From positions 3,363,817-3,427,816 of the forward strand of contig FN649755.1 of NCBI GenBank assembly GCA_000310025.1: 64,000 bases of DNA, read 5' to 3'. Made by a program: the position numbers and the translations under genes. Below are positions 31,331 to 41,450 of the stretch, in pieces. The notes beneath the pieces are model-generated. The model did no database searches. It worked only from the letters and a program-made list of their open reading frames with translations, and had not been told where the DNA came from. Each line of letters begins with the position of its first letter. The first letter of the stretch is position 1. The stretch comes from Ectocarpus siliculosus (lineage: Eukaryota > Sar > Phaeophyceae > Ectocarpales > Ectocarpaceae).

Positions 31331-32352
31331 GTTTGCCGCTTGTTTGCGCCGCACACATCGGGTTGTCCACTTGGTCCAGCCGAATGAAAAACACAACGCT
31401 ACCGCTGATGCTACTGACTCTGCACCAGTCACATGACACAGCTCGTGTGAACACCGTTAGAGTTTGCGGGGATCAAAACCGTCGAGAGAAGCGTCATGTG
31501 GTTGTGACCAATAAAAGACAACAGAAAAAGACAGCCCCGACTGATCCAAAACTGCCCCAGAAAAAGCCAGGATGGGCTGTCCAAAACGGGTTGTCTTTTT
31601 TTGTTGGCCTTTTTTCCTTGAAAAAAGACACAGTAAGAAGTGGTTATGTGGCCAGCTGTCGGGGGGTTTTTATCGAAAAAAGAAAAGACAGCTCCAAAAA
31701 AACCGAAGAGATGGCCTAATAAGAAGGGCGTTGTCTTTTGATTAGAAGGAAAAAGAAAAAGACAACCCAAAAAAGAACCGCAAGAACTGGCCTTAGCCAA
31801 GAACCTCCGCTTTTTTTTTTCAAAATGCCATCGACAACAACACCACCCTGCCTCAAGTGCGTCGTCTGTTCGTTGTGCTCGCTGTGGGCCCCAAACCCAT
31901 CACTACACCCTTTGACGCATAATACGAGAACACGATCGAACGTTCATAAGCTGAGACTCACCCACGCGAAATCGGCAGGATCATTAAAATCCTGCAAGAT
32001 CCACAACGATATCATCATGCGGAGAGTTGCAAAAGCTTGCACCAACTACTGTAGGGCTTCAAGTTCCAGACGATTTCACCAAGAGGGGTCGGAACTTCAT
32101 TGGGCACCCTGACGCATTTCCTTCCCCAAGTATCTTATCCCGATGCCAGCCCCGCCCAGGGGGCGGGCGGCCGCCACCGTACCCTAGCCATACCCGAATA
32201 GCTCTCTCACTGTGCTGCACAATCTTAATAAATACATACCAATCGTACGCCCACCTTACGCTCACGGCGAGATGGTTTGCTGCGGACACGTCTCTTTCCC
32301 ACGCTGAACTCTTCAAACGCAGGGAGGGAAGACATAAACGGACGACGGCAGG
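31331..32352. other. No gene seen; AAAGACA-rich segment
   Basis: 31500-31775 is rich in AAAGACAAC and its complement GTTGTCTTT, which allows several hairpins. The rest is unassigned. Confidence 0.4.
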
Positions 32353-32721
32353 ATGTGGCGCACAGTCTTCGTTCTGCAACCGTTCACACTGATTGTGACA
32401 ATATACAGCGCGCGAGGGTCCACCTCTGCTGCGGGGACTTGCTACTGTGATGGGCCAGTGCAACAGAATCCAGACCCTATTTTTACGCTGGATCCCCTGG
32501 TTTCTACGGCCGAGGATACGGCCCAATGCGCAGTTATTTCTGAAGATGGTAATCATTGCGATGATCCCGACCGACCGATTTGCATTTGCAGCACAGCTTA
32601 TACGGTGGGGGACCCCCCAGCAGTTTGGTGGTGCAACCACGACGGCATGGGCGAGTGCGTAGGTGAGAAAGGATATTTGGGAATAACATTATCAGCACCA
32701 CCCCCTGGGCTCTGCAAATGA
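32353..32721 (+). CDS. Putative secreted cysteine-rich protein
   Basis: A 122-codon ORF. Residues 1-25 form a plausible signal peptide (basic start MWRTVF, hydrophobic FVLQPFTLIVTIYS, small residues STSAA at the cleavage zone). The mature part has nine Cys (TCYC near 30-32, then single Cys residues, an ICIC pair, and a final LCK end), suggesting an extracellular disulphide-bonded domain. It ends in a natural-looking TGA. I do not recognise the family. No intron is needed, but an extra downstream exon cannot be excluded. There is no functional context; neighbours are repeats and another small Cys-rich ORF about 1 kb away. Confidence 0.55.
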   Translation: MWRTVFVLQPFTLIVTIYSARGSTSAAGTCYCDGPVQQNPDPIFTLDPLVSTAEDTAQCAVISEDGNHCDDPDRPICICSTAYTVGDPPAVWWCNHDGMGECVGEKGYLGITLSAPPPGLCK

Positions 32722-33458
32722 ACCCCGCTTAGATCAATAGTCTTCAATGCTTAAAATAATTGGGTAATCTGTATCTCATGTGTACTGTAGATCGGGATCG
32801 GTTTCTGTATTTATTTGCCATTCATACCCATATCGTCTACGAAACCCCCCTAGATCGGTACGGACCCTAAGACGACCACTCTCGTTCTAGTATATAGTCT
32901 ACGTAGTCTAGGGGATATCAGGCATGAACTTTCCAGTGAAGAATCCGGAAGACTAATTTGCCACCCATAGTTCTACCCTCTGTCACGCCCTTGGCTCTAT
33001 GATATATAAACTCTACACAAATAGCTACCTCGCTTTTACTGTACTGCACATGATTTCCTTTGGCGCTGTGATTCTGGGTGGTGGTGTCTTCCACATATAT
33101 CCTCCCATTCTCCTGGTTTCTGTGGAGTCGCTTGCATAGTGCACAGTTTCGAAGGGGTGGAAGACAGCATCTCGTTTCTCGTAACGCCACGTCTGTACTC
33201 TGCATGTGAAGGCTGTGTATTCGACGCGATGTTGACTTGATATTGTTCCCTCGCCTAGCACGACACGTCCTGAAAGGCTGGGCCGTGTCTCGTTGTTTCA
33301 TTTGTTCCGTATTCGGCTCGCGTGTGCTTGGCACAATCACAATTTGTTCTTGGTCCGCCGGTCCAGGAAAACATCGCTTACCGTTGGTACTACATTTTCA
33401 CATGGCAGACGGGGGTCTCCCACACTTTTTTCAGTTTTCCCAAACGAACCAAAGGAAT
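32722..33458. other. No gene seen
   Basis: Short open frames only. No recognised repeat. Confidence 0.35.
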
Positions 33459-33620
33459 CCCATGGGTCACCCATGGGTCTCCCATGGGCCGCCCTTGGGC
33501 ACCCCGTTTGGCCCATAGGCAGCCCGTGGGTAACCCATGGGTGACCCATGGGCATGCCTATGCCCATGGGCATGGACACACCCATGGGTGGCCCATATGG
33601 GCCGCCCGTGGGCGGCCAAT
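33459..33620. repeat. Cluster of CCCATGGG palindromes
   Basis: Seven exact CCCATGGG octamers occur between 33459 and 33588 (33459, 33470, 33481, 33534, 33545, 33563, 33581), mixed with variants such as CCCGTGGG, CCCATAGG and GGCCCATATGGGCC. The tract can fold in many alternative ways. Confidence 0.9.
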
Positions 33621-33713
33621 GAGGTCCCTTCAACCGGACCAGCGTACTCCTAAACAATAGATTATATGATTTGGAACGCGCGCTATAATGGCTAATACCC
33701 AAAAAGAAAAAGT

Positions 33714-33923
33714 ATGAAATTTTGCAATCACACGACAGGATGCCTAGAGCATGCTGACTGCGTGAGCCCGGAGATATGTTGCCCGGAAGAGGTCTGCGGA
33801 ACGGAGGACCCAGACTGGCCCGGTAATTGCGGTGAGCCGATCCGATGCCGTACACAGAAAACTTTCAACAACACACCAGCCATCACGATCACCCCCGCCG
33901 CGCTGCAAGAGGCCGAGCGATAA
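33714..33923 (+). CDS. Small cysteine-rich ORF or exon
   Basis: 69 codons with eight Cys in the first 45: C4, C10, C16, C22-C23, C28, C39 and C45. The CC pair within GCLEHADC...EICCPEEVC resembles small secreted disulphide domains in spacing only. No signal peptide is present; an upstream acceptor (ACACGACAG|GATG at about 33733) would make it an internal exon of a longer gene. The tail after residue 50 is polar. Unknown function. Confidence 0.35.
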   Translation: MKFCNHTTGCLEHADCVSPEICCPEEVCGTEDPDWPGNCGEPIRCRTQKTFNNTPAITITPAALQEAER

Positions 33924-34639
33924 ACCGCCGATGATGCAAGCGTTTCAGCGTAGCCCGTAGCCGTCAACGACTTGTCGTGCCTACTGCGGTTGTTGTTGTC
34001 GAACGACTTGACAAGGAAAAACTTGAGTTTGCTGAATATGGCCAACGATAGGTTTCGGAGGGTATGCAAAACGCGGGTAATCCGGGCATTGCACCCGTAT
34101 ATTTCCTGTACCCGAGGCTTCAAACTTACTAATACGACATCCCATAACCTACCCGGTTTTTTTTTAACTTTTGTACACCCCCCGTCGACAGCGTCAACCT
34201 TTCTACCCTGCTGGGTGGCTTTTATAAGACATCCCATACCATAACCTTGGTTTTGTAAAATGGTAAGGTATCTCCATACCCTATCCGACGTTGGGTAACT
34301 ATTGTACCAGCAATCTCCCCTCCGCCACGGTGCGGAGGGGCCGACACTTTATCCATAGGCTTGAATGTTTGAGGCAGCTTCTGCTTGGGTGTGAAGAATG
34401 TAGGTGTGCAGGTTGCTGTGTTGGGTGCCAACACCTTCTCATGCAGTGTGGAGTTCAGCACGGCGGGTAGATGCACTACGGTTGCCGGAGCTACCTCCTC
34501 TTGCCTCTGTCTTGTATGTGGTGATTCCAGAAAGCCAGAGGAGAAGATTGGTGACGAGCTCCGTAGGAGGTCGATGGGTGAATACGTGAGTGCTGCATCA
34601 CTTTCGTGGGGGTACCATGAACCACTTGCACCATTTCCA
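33924..34639. other. No gene seen
   Basis: Short open frames only, with a repeated CATCCCATA(A/C)C stretch near 34138 and 34230. No domain recognised. Confidence 0.35.
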
Positions 34640-36225
34640 AGTTGACATCTGCCTTGAGGCTAACTCATTCCCTCCTCGGTGCTACCCTTTCGTTGCCACC
34701 GGCGGTGCTATCCTCGGTGCTGCTGTCCGTGTTCCTACCGCCACTAGAGCCTCCTCCGACCCCTGGTAAGATTGGTGGTTGCCGAATCGTTGTGGCTCGC
34801 TTCACATATACTTGTCGTACGTCGGGAAACATACAATCAGTTTCGGTGTTGTATAATGGTCCGGATCGCCATCATTAGACTTGTTCGCCTGATTATCTCG
34901 GCGTGAAGCATTGCCCTGTTGTTTGGGGGCATTCCGCACGCAATGTCAGCCCCATTGCAGCCTTTTAACATTTTGATGTGACGGCCGCCGAATTGGAAGC
35001 GGGGCCGTCTCATGTTTCTCATTTTTCTATTGTCCCACGTTTTTGGGGCTGGTGGTGGGTCGCGGGGAAGGACACCAAGAACAGCCCATGTGAGCCGGGG
35101 GTTGCTGTTGTCGCACTGCTTCCCAGCACTGATATCTGTAGCGCCTGCATTCCGCAGACTCCCGCCGATCGCACACCCGAAAACGAACTGCGATCTGTTA
35201 ACAAACTAGACTATTTGATATTCAATATTTGTTCGATGAGCTCCTTAAAGTCGATGGGTTGATGTGATTGGTTGACGTCTCATTGTGATGTTCGGGGTAC
35301 TCTTCAACGGCTTAGACATGCTTTATCCAAATTTGTATCCGCCCGAACTTAGTCGACCCCTCGTTCATGCCCTACCCTCTCGCTGCCACCCTCGGTGCTA
35401 TCCTCGGTGCTACTCCCCGATTTCTTACCTCACCCAGAACCTACTCCGACCCCCGGTAGGATTGATGGTTGCCGAGTCGCTTTGGCTCGTTCCACATAGA
35501 CTTGTTGTACGTCGGAAAGAGAACAATCAGCTTCGGTGTTGTAAAATGGTCCGGATCACCGCCATTGGAATTGTTTTCCAGGTTTTCTCGGCGTGAAGTG
35601 TTGCACTGTTGAATGGTGGGTACTATCAGCAATCCGTACGCAATGTCAGCCCTATTGCAGTCCATTAACATTTTGATATGGCCGCCGCCTGGCTGGAAGC
35701 GGAGCCGTATCAAATTTCTCGTATTGCTGTTGCGCCGCGTTGTTGGGGCTGGTCGTGGGTCGCGGGAAACAAGACCAGGAACAGCCCACGTGTGCTCGGG
35801 GTCGTTGTTTTCGCACTGCTCGGCAGCACCGCGTGTATGTGGTACACATCACCGCCTCCATCCCGCAGACCCACGCCGCTGTATTGAGAGGTATCGCACG
35901 TCCGCCACCAAACTGCGACCTGAAAACAGACAGATAGACCTTTCTCGCAGTGTTTTAAGTTGACCCTACTCACCATCTGTCCGCCGGTACTAAGATTATT
36001 GCGACGAGCTCCATAGAAACTCGATGAGTGAGCGTCTGATTTTGATATTTGGGGTATACCCACATTTTTTCCAAATGGATATCCGCCTGAAGGTACTCGA
36101 ACCCGCGTTCATGCCTCACGGACCCCCTCGGTGCTACCCTCTCGCTGCCACCCTCGGTGCAATCTTCGGTGCTACTCTCCGTGTTGCTACCACCACCAGA
36201 ACCTACTTCGACCCGAATCGCGTTG
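34640..36225. repeat. Diverged tandem repeat, unit about 0.7-0.77 kb, 2.2 copies
   Basis: CTGCCACCCTCGGTGCTATC-like blocks start each unit at about 34690, 35385 and 36150. Units 1 and 2 also share GG(T/G)TGCCGA(A/G)TCG, TTCGGTGTTGTA(T/A)AATGGTC, CGCAATGTCAGCC(C/T)(T/C)ATTG and a GTGGGTCGCGGG(G/A)A block. On the minus strand both units keep a similar peptide (RxRFQxGGxHIKML..CNxADIA), which may be coding ancestry. Confidence 0.65.
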
Positions 36226-36324
36226 ACTCACTGCAGCATGTTCTACGCCTCACACTATAGTTGGAAAACATCGCGCGGATACGTTTTAGCCTCTTTTCTT
36301 GTGAACGCCGTGTAAAACGTCCGC

Positions 36325-37395
36325 GTGGCCTTGGACCAGCTGAAATCCTTTTTTGGTACTTCACATACCTTGCATCACCATGACAACCAACCACGTTCTT
36401 CGATGGCTTCCCTGCCTTGGCACGCCGGGTTCTACGAGCCAGTCTGCCCGAATGGGGACGTCGACTGTGGAGACCCGCACATGGCTGGCCTCCTTGGCCA
36501 GAGAATCAACTGGTCTGGGGTTGACGGCGGCTGGTACTCCCTGATCAAGGACGACAACGCCGATCTCAACGTTAATGTTCGCGTCACCGCTCCCCTGCCC
36601 GATGAGTTCCCCGACCGCCAGCTAATGACCAGCTTGGCTGTGCTGTCAGAGGGGCATTCTCTTGTCATCCAGGTCACAAACCCCTACACCATCGACACGG
36701 ACGGCTGTCCTGACGGGGTCTCGCCCTGCCTTGCGAACGGCGGACTGAGTATCATTGTCGACGGCCAGGAAGTTGACGAGCTCCTTCGATTCTCTCGGGA
36801 GACGGCGGTGGCAGACGGTGCCATGACTGTGTCTACATCCAACCTTCCGGTGGAGTGCCGGCAGTTCGGCGGTCACAAGATATGGGCCCGCATACACCAG
36901 GAAATGCTTGAGGGCAGGCGCAAGCTCCTCCGAGGTGAAAGCCTCGAAGACTGGATCCTGAGGAACGAAGACGGCATGCCGGCGCCCGGCTGGTGCGCTA
37001 AGTACATCGCAGGGAACAACCTCGCCGAGCTGCAGTCCACCCATGCCATCTTCAAGATCGAGACGCCCACTGTCACCGTTCGCCTCAACGCTGGCGTCAA
37101 CTACCAGGGCAACGGCGAGTTAGACTGGGATGGACGCGTCCTTCCTGACCTCGAGTTCTGGCAGATGGACGTCGGAATGCGCGGGCTGGACGTGGACAAC
37201 CCGGCGCTGTCCGGCCTCCTCGGTGAGACAGCCCGCCCGGTGTACGACAAGAGCGGACAAGCGGTTATGAAAGGGTCCAAAGCTTTCCGTGGCAGCGTTG
37301 AGGACTACCGCGTATCCGGCGCTCTGGGGGTCCACTTCCCCCTCCTCGACGAGAAGGAGGAAGGCCATGAGTACAATCGGAGAAAAGATTATTAA
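36325..37395 (+). CDS. VWD-like domain protein, intact 356-aa ORF
   Basis: The longest uninterrupted non-transposon frame in the window. Residues 43-75 (NGDVDCGDPHMAGLLGQRIN then WSGVDGGWYSLI) fit the start of a von Willebrand factor D-type domain: CGDPHM, a hydrophobic F/W position, and GGWY-L. Beta-rich segments follow (LNVNVRVTAPLP, HSLVIQVTNPY, ANGGLSIIVDGQEVDELLRF) and a C-terminal part with GVNYQGNGELDWDGRVLPDL and DVGMRGLDVDNPALSGLLGE. An alternative start is Met27 (36403), which removes a polar leader unlike a signal peptide; the true N-terminus may lie in an upstream exon. Codon use is GC-rich and gene-like. Probably extracellular, inferred from the domain. It ends at TAA 37393-37395. 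Confidence 0.7.
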   Translation: MALDQLKSFFGTSHTLHHHDNQPRSSMASLPWHAGFYEPVCPNGDVDCGDPHMAGLLGQRINWSGVDGGWYSLIKDDNADLNVNVRVTAPLPDEFPDRQLMTSLAVLSEGHSLVIQVTNPYTIDTDGCPDGVSPCLANGGLSIIVDGQEVDELLRFSRETAVADGAMTVSTSNLPVECRQFGGHKIWARIHQEMLEGRRKLLRGESLEDWILRNEDGMPAPGWCAKYIAGNNLAELQSTHAIFKIETPTVTVRLNAGVNYQGNGELDWDGRVLPDLEFWQMDVGMRGLDVDNPALSGLLGETARPVYDKSGQAVMKGSKAFRGSVEDYRVSGALGVHFPLLDEKEEGHEYNRRKDY

Positions 37396-39997
37396 AAAAA
37401 GGCAGAATTTACCCTCCCTATTGTCCACAGTGACACCATATGGCACATCTAGAAGTAGCATACGAGGAAGACCGAAGAGCATATTCGAACATCTGAAGAC
37501 ATCCCAAAATTCACCGAGGTCGTTTTCCGGTTGACTATGTGGTAGGATTTTCTTGCCTACTAGAAGAGGTGCTGTGAGACTGAGGAACTTTTCAGTGTAC
37601 CCGCGCTATATCTCGGCATTTCTACCTCGTCGGGTATTCTTCAAGACAAGAGACGGGTGCTCTAGGCTCCGAGTTGGTTCACTTTCTTGAAAAGTAGAGT
37701 GCCGAATAGTGGAAGACATCGCGCTTTCTTCCTAAGAGGATTGTTAGACCGCGACATACGTTGATTTGCTACTCTGATGTTGGCAATCATTCTGGCATGG
37801 GGTTATGCATATGTCTAGATATTTTCCACCGATGAACAACCGCTTTTTCCTGCGGTGGGATGGATTTGGCCATGTTCGGGGTCCTTTGGGATGTCATGGT
37901 CCCGGTATCAGCACGAGAAGTTATATTTTCTTGGTTGTTGCAGTGCACCGATGACGGTAGGGGGTTGTGATCTGATGCACTGGGGATATTTAATCCTTGT
38001 TCGCCGAATCCCCAACTACTGCGTTTTACCTGCGGAGCTGGTGTTTGCCGATATATTCGTTTGTATTTCCTGGGGAAGTCACAGCAGGGGTCTGTTGGGT
38101 TTATTTTCCTGCATAGAGTATGCGAGAGCCGTACTGTTTAAGATGTTTCTGACATTTTCGGACGCAAGAGCATTTTGTTCATCAGTAGAGACTGATTTTG
38201 CATTTTTAAAATAAGTGAACACATGCATATTTACTGTACAAGGACCACGCAAACTACGCGTGTGGTGAACCACGTAAACTCCACGTGTGGCGAACCAACG
38301 AAACAACGCGGGGCTCTAGGGGGGCGATTCCCCCGGCACGTGTGTTGAACCAAGCACACCACGCGTGGCTCGAGGGGGGGTCCGGTACCCCCCCCGGCAA
38401 GTGTGGTGGACCAAGCGAGCTACTGTATACGCGTTTGGTGTGAGTGACAACAGACTGCTGTGACCCACAGTACAACAGACTGCTGTGACCTACACGTAGC
38501 GTTCGACGGGTTCCACGGCTACTCGAAGAGTTCCACGCGGCAACGCAAGCAGCGCAGGATACTCTAGTGAACTGCTGTAGGTTAACGACACTTGTACTGA
38601 TGTATGCTTTTGTACTACTGCCGTGTACGATGTTGCATTTCCTCCCATATTGTCGTGATGTGGTCCGATTTGGAAATTTCCGTTTCGGAAGGGAGACCCT
38701 TGGAAATCACCGTTCCATCTTGCGGACACCGAAGGATAGCAAGCGGGCTCACGATATGTAGTGGGCGCAACTCCGCCCTTCTTAGCTGCGCGAGTGTTGG
38801 AGGATTTCTTTAGTGCTACTGGGTCACCTCTCTATCTCTTGTCTTGGACCGTCGGGATAAGGATGTGGTTGTCCGGCGAGCCGGTGAAAACTCGGCATGC
38901 GAAGCTGGCGTGATTCGATTGTACCTGGTGGCCCTGTGTTCTTGAACAGAGGACAACCATCCATGAACACTTGCTTGATTCCAAAGCCCATCCAAGCTAC
39001 CAGCTGATGCGCACCTGCCACACACCGGGACAACAAGGAGGTTTGTTTCAATGTGTGCGCTGGCTGGGCGTTGTAGAGTGAATATATCGTAGTTCCGAAA
39101 GGCCAGGTCCCGCTAAACGAAGGAATATTTGTCGCAGCCAGCATGTCGATGAATACAGGCAGGCGTGGCTGCGACAACACTGCTGCATGATCGCTGCTGT
39201 GCTCGGCGTTCGTGCCTACCGTTGTGGGTGGTTGTCGAGCACGACTTTAACATTGTGCAAAGATTCCTTCAACCGGGGATTGTGCAAAGATTCATTCATT
39301 CGACTGCATCAAATAACAGAGAACACCTCCCTCTCCATCTGGATTTCCCCACGACAAGATGGAAAAAATGGTCGTGCCGGCGCCCGAAAAAAAAAAAAAA
39401 CGACACCTACTGTACGTACCCATTTTCTTATTTGGGAGGTTTCCGGGGGGGGGAAGGGGGGTAATGGAAGTCTAATTCCTATATACAGCAAAGGGGGCCC
39501 GCGGTGGTAACCCATTTTTCTTGGGGGTACTCTATGCGCGAGCTAGGATCCTCTCTTGCAAACCCGGGACCCATGGTCACATAAAATCGGTACGTTTCAC
39601 ATCAAGAGCACACGTAATCCACTCAAAGTATGCGAATAACGTCGTCACTATGTTGCCAAACACGATATGTTCCGCATATGCAGCTTGCGTAAAGTCGCCT
39701 CTAAGCCCCATGAGAGGCAAAAAGCCGAAAACGTTTTTCGGCCCGCCTGCAGGAGTACACCAGTTCAGGGCGTGCGCATGTGCGTGCGTGGAATTTTTTC
39801 CTTCGGCCATGTAACAGAGTGCCTTGCTTTGGGTGACGGCAACAACAACAACAACAATTACGTGCACCCCTTGTCGTAGAAAATTTAGCACTGGTGAAGT
39901 TTCCCGACAGCAGCACAACGCATACTGGCCTCACGACGCTACTCGGCCTTATGAACTGCCTGCCAAGGGTACTGGAAAATGAAACCTCCCTCGGCAT
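37396..39997. other. No gene seen; GTGGTGAACCA repeats
   Basis: 38240-38480 holds imperfect direct repeats around CGCGTGTGGTGAACCA and a doubled ACAACAGACTGCTGTGACC (38449 and 38472). A CAACAACAACAACAA tract lies at 39840-39856 and an A-run at 39389-39400. Several long open frames here lack domains. Confidence 0.4.
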
Positions 39998-41450
39998 TCA
40001 GTTGTCTGCTCCATCTCCGACTTCTCCGCTCGGATTCTTCAGGAGAAAACAGGCCGCTCTGCGTTCTTCCACAGAGACGTCATCGCCACGGGCGGGTACT
40101 CTGTTCGCTACAATCCACGAGGCTACGCATTCCAGTCGGCTTCTCTTGGCAGCCGTGCAACCAAGCTCCGTCTGCGCCCTTCTTACCGCCGGAAGCAACG
40201 ACGACTCCTCTCCCCATGAAAGCCAAATCGTGTTAAAATACTCCAACACATGTACGTGACCCCCAACGGCGGCCCAGTAGCCTGCTTCGCTGTTGCAACC
40301 GCCGCCGTTCTCCCGGCCCCACTTGATAACATCCACGTGCCCCCCCTGGGCTCCCAAAGTACACACCCTCGTCAGGTCTGCACTGCAGCCGCTAGCAAAA
40401 GCCCACCGCAGAAGGTGGAGGTGCCCGTGCCTGGCGGCATTCGAGCACACTGCGTCGGACGCCCGGCATCCGTTCTGAATCGCGTACTGCAGGGCATCGA
40501 GGTGGCCCCCTTTCGAAGCACTCGAAGGCGTGCCCGAGTCCCACTGGCACCCCTCCTGATGCAGCCAACGGAGCACCGCGAGCTGCCCCCCGCCGGCAGC
40601 TGCCGAACAAGCGCGGGCGTCCCATCCGCCACAACCGTTCTCCTTCGCGAACCTCAGGATGTCTAGGTGTCCGCCCTTGGCGCCGCATGCCATCGTCATT
40701 CGATCCCACGGACACTCGTTCGCCCGGCACCACTTCAACGCGCCCAGATGCCCGCCGAATGCCGCGCCAGCGCAGGTCGCCTCGGTGAGCACGCAACCAT
40801 TCTCTTTCAGCCACTCGAGGACCGCAATATTGCCGCCCTCGGCTGCTGCGGCGGACAGTGACCTAGTCCAGGGACATCCCTGCTCCGTCGCCCACCTGAG
40901 AAGATCTAGGTTTCCGGCCCGCGCCGTGGTTAAGCACCAATCGACGCCATCCCGAGCGAGGCCACACGCGAAGCTGTACACATACAACGCCCGAAGAAAA
41001 CCATGGACAGGTGAACACAGATTCTGACATAGATTTTAGGTGAAGGTCACCACCCCAACCACTAGGCCGCATTCCTTATCACGTTCTCTCGTAAATTTTT
41101 CTGTCTCGCTTTCTCCGTTGCTAAATCGAAGTTCGTTCTGTGCCCGTTTTCGGCAGTTGGCCTTTCACCACGGAAGGCTTTCCACGGCCAGCCGCATCGG
41201 TACGGATATTGCGAGGTAATACGGAGCACAGACCGAAACGGTTTTTGTGCGAAGACAACAACAACAACAACAACTGCGGGCGATACCTGTACTGAAGCTG
41301 AAAGGGCGTGGTGTGAGGCGTGACCCAACTTGTCACCGTCGCTCGCTCCCCCCACGCGTCCCTCCAGCTCCTCGAGACTGCCGCAAAGAACAGGAACTGC
41401 TTGTCCAGCACGAATTGCGCCAAGCCGTGAACGATATCCATGTTGGTCAT
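39998..41450 (-). CDS. Ankyrin-repeat protein, two exons
   Basis: Exon 1 is 41287-41450 (ATG at 41448-41450); exon 2 is 39998-40973. The intron 40974-41286 has donor TACAG|GTATCG and acceptor TGTACAG|CTTCG; the phases join to ...QLQYSFACGLARDG. The 379-residue product starts with an F-box-like helix region (DIVHGLAQFVLDKQFLFFAA, then VSRSWRDAWG) and carries about eight ankyrin units of the form GGHLDILRFAKENGC, GGQLAVLRWLHQEGCQW, and GGHVDVIKWGRENGGGC. This repeat style is common in brown algae and in EsV-1-like proteins. It likely mediates protein binding; the partner is unknown. The start could lie further upstream (the frame is open, with KRVRTEN before the Met). A (CAA)n-tailed repeat sits in the intron. 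Confidence 0.8.
41190..41273 (+). repeat. (CAA)n-tailed repeat end, copy 3, in ankyrin gene intron
   Basis: GGTACGGATATTGCGAGGTA, then CCGAAACGGTTTTTGTGCGA and AGAC run into six CAA units. It is a diverged match to copies at 205 and 4906, antisense to the host gene, wholly inside the intron. Confidence 0.6.

Noticed and set aside
39998-41450. Integrated EsV-1-like provirus
   Set aside because: The ankyrin repeat style is shared with such viruses, but the gene has a spliceosomal intron and no viral neighbours are present.
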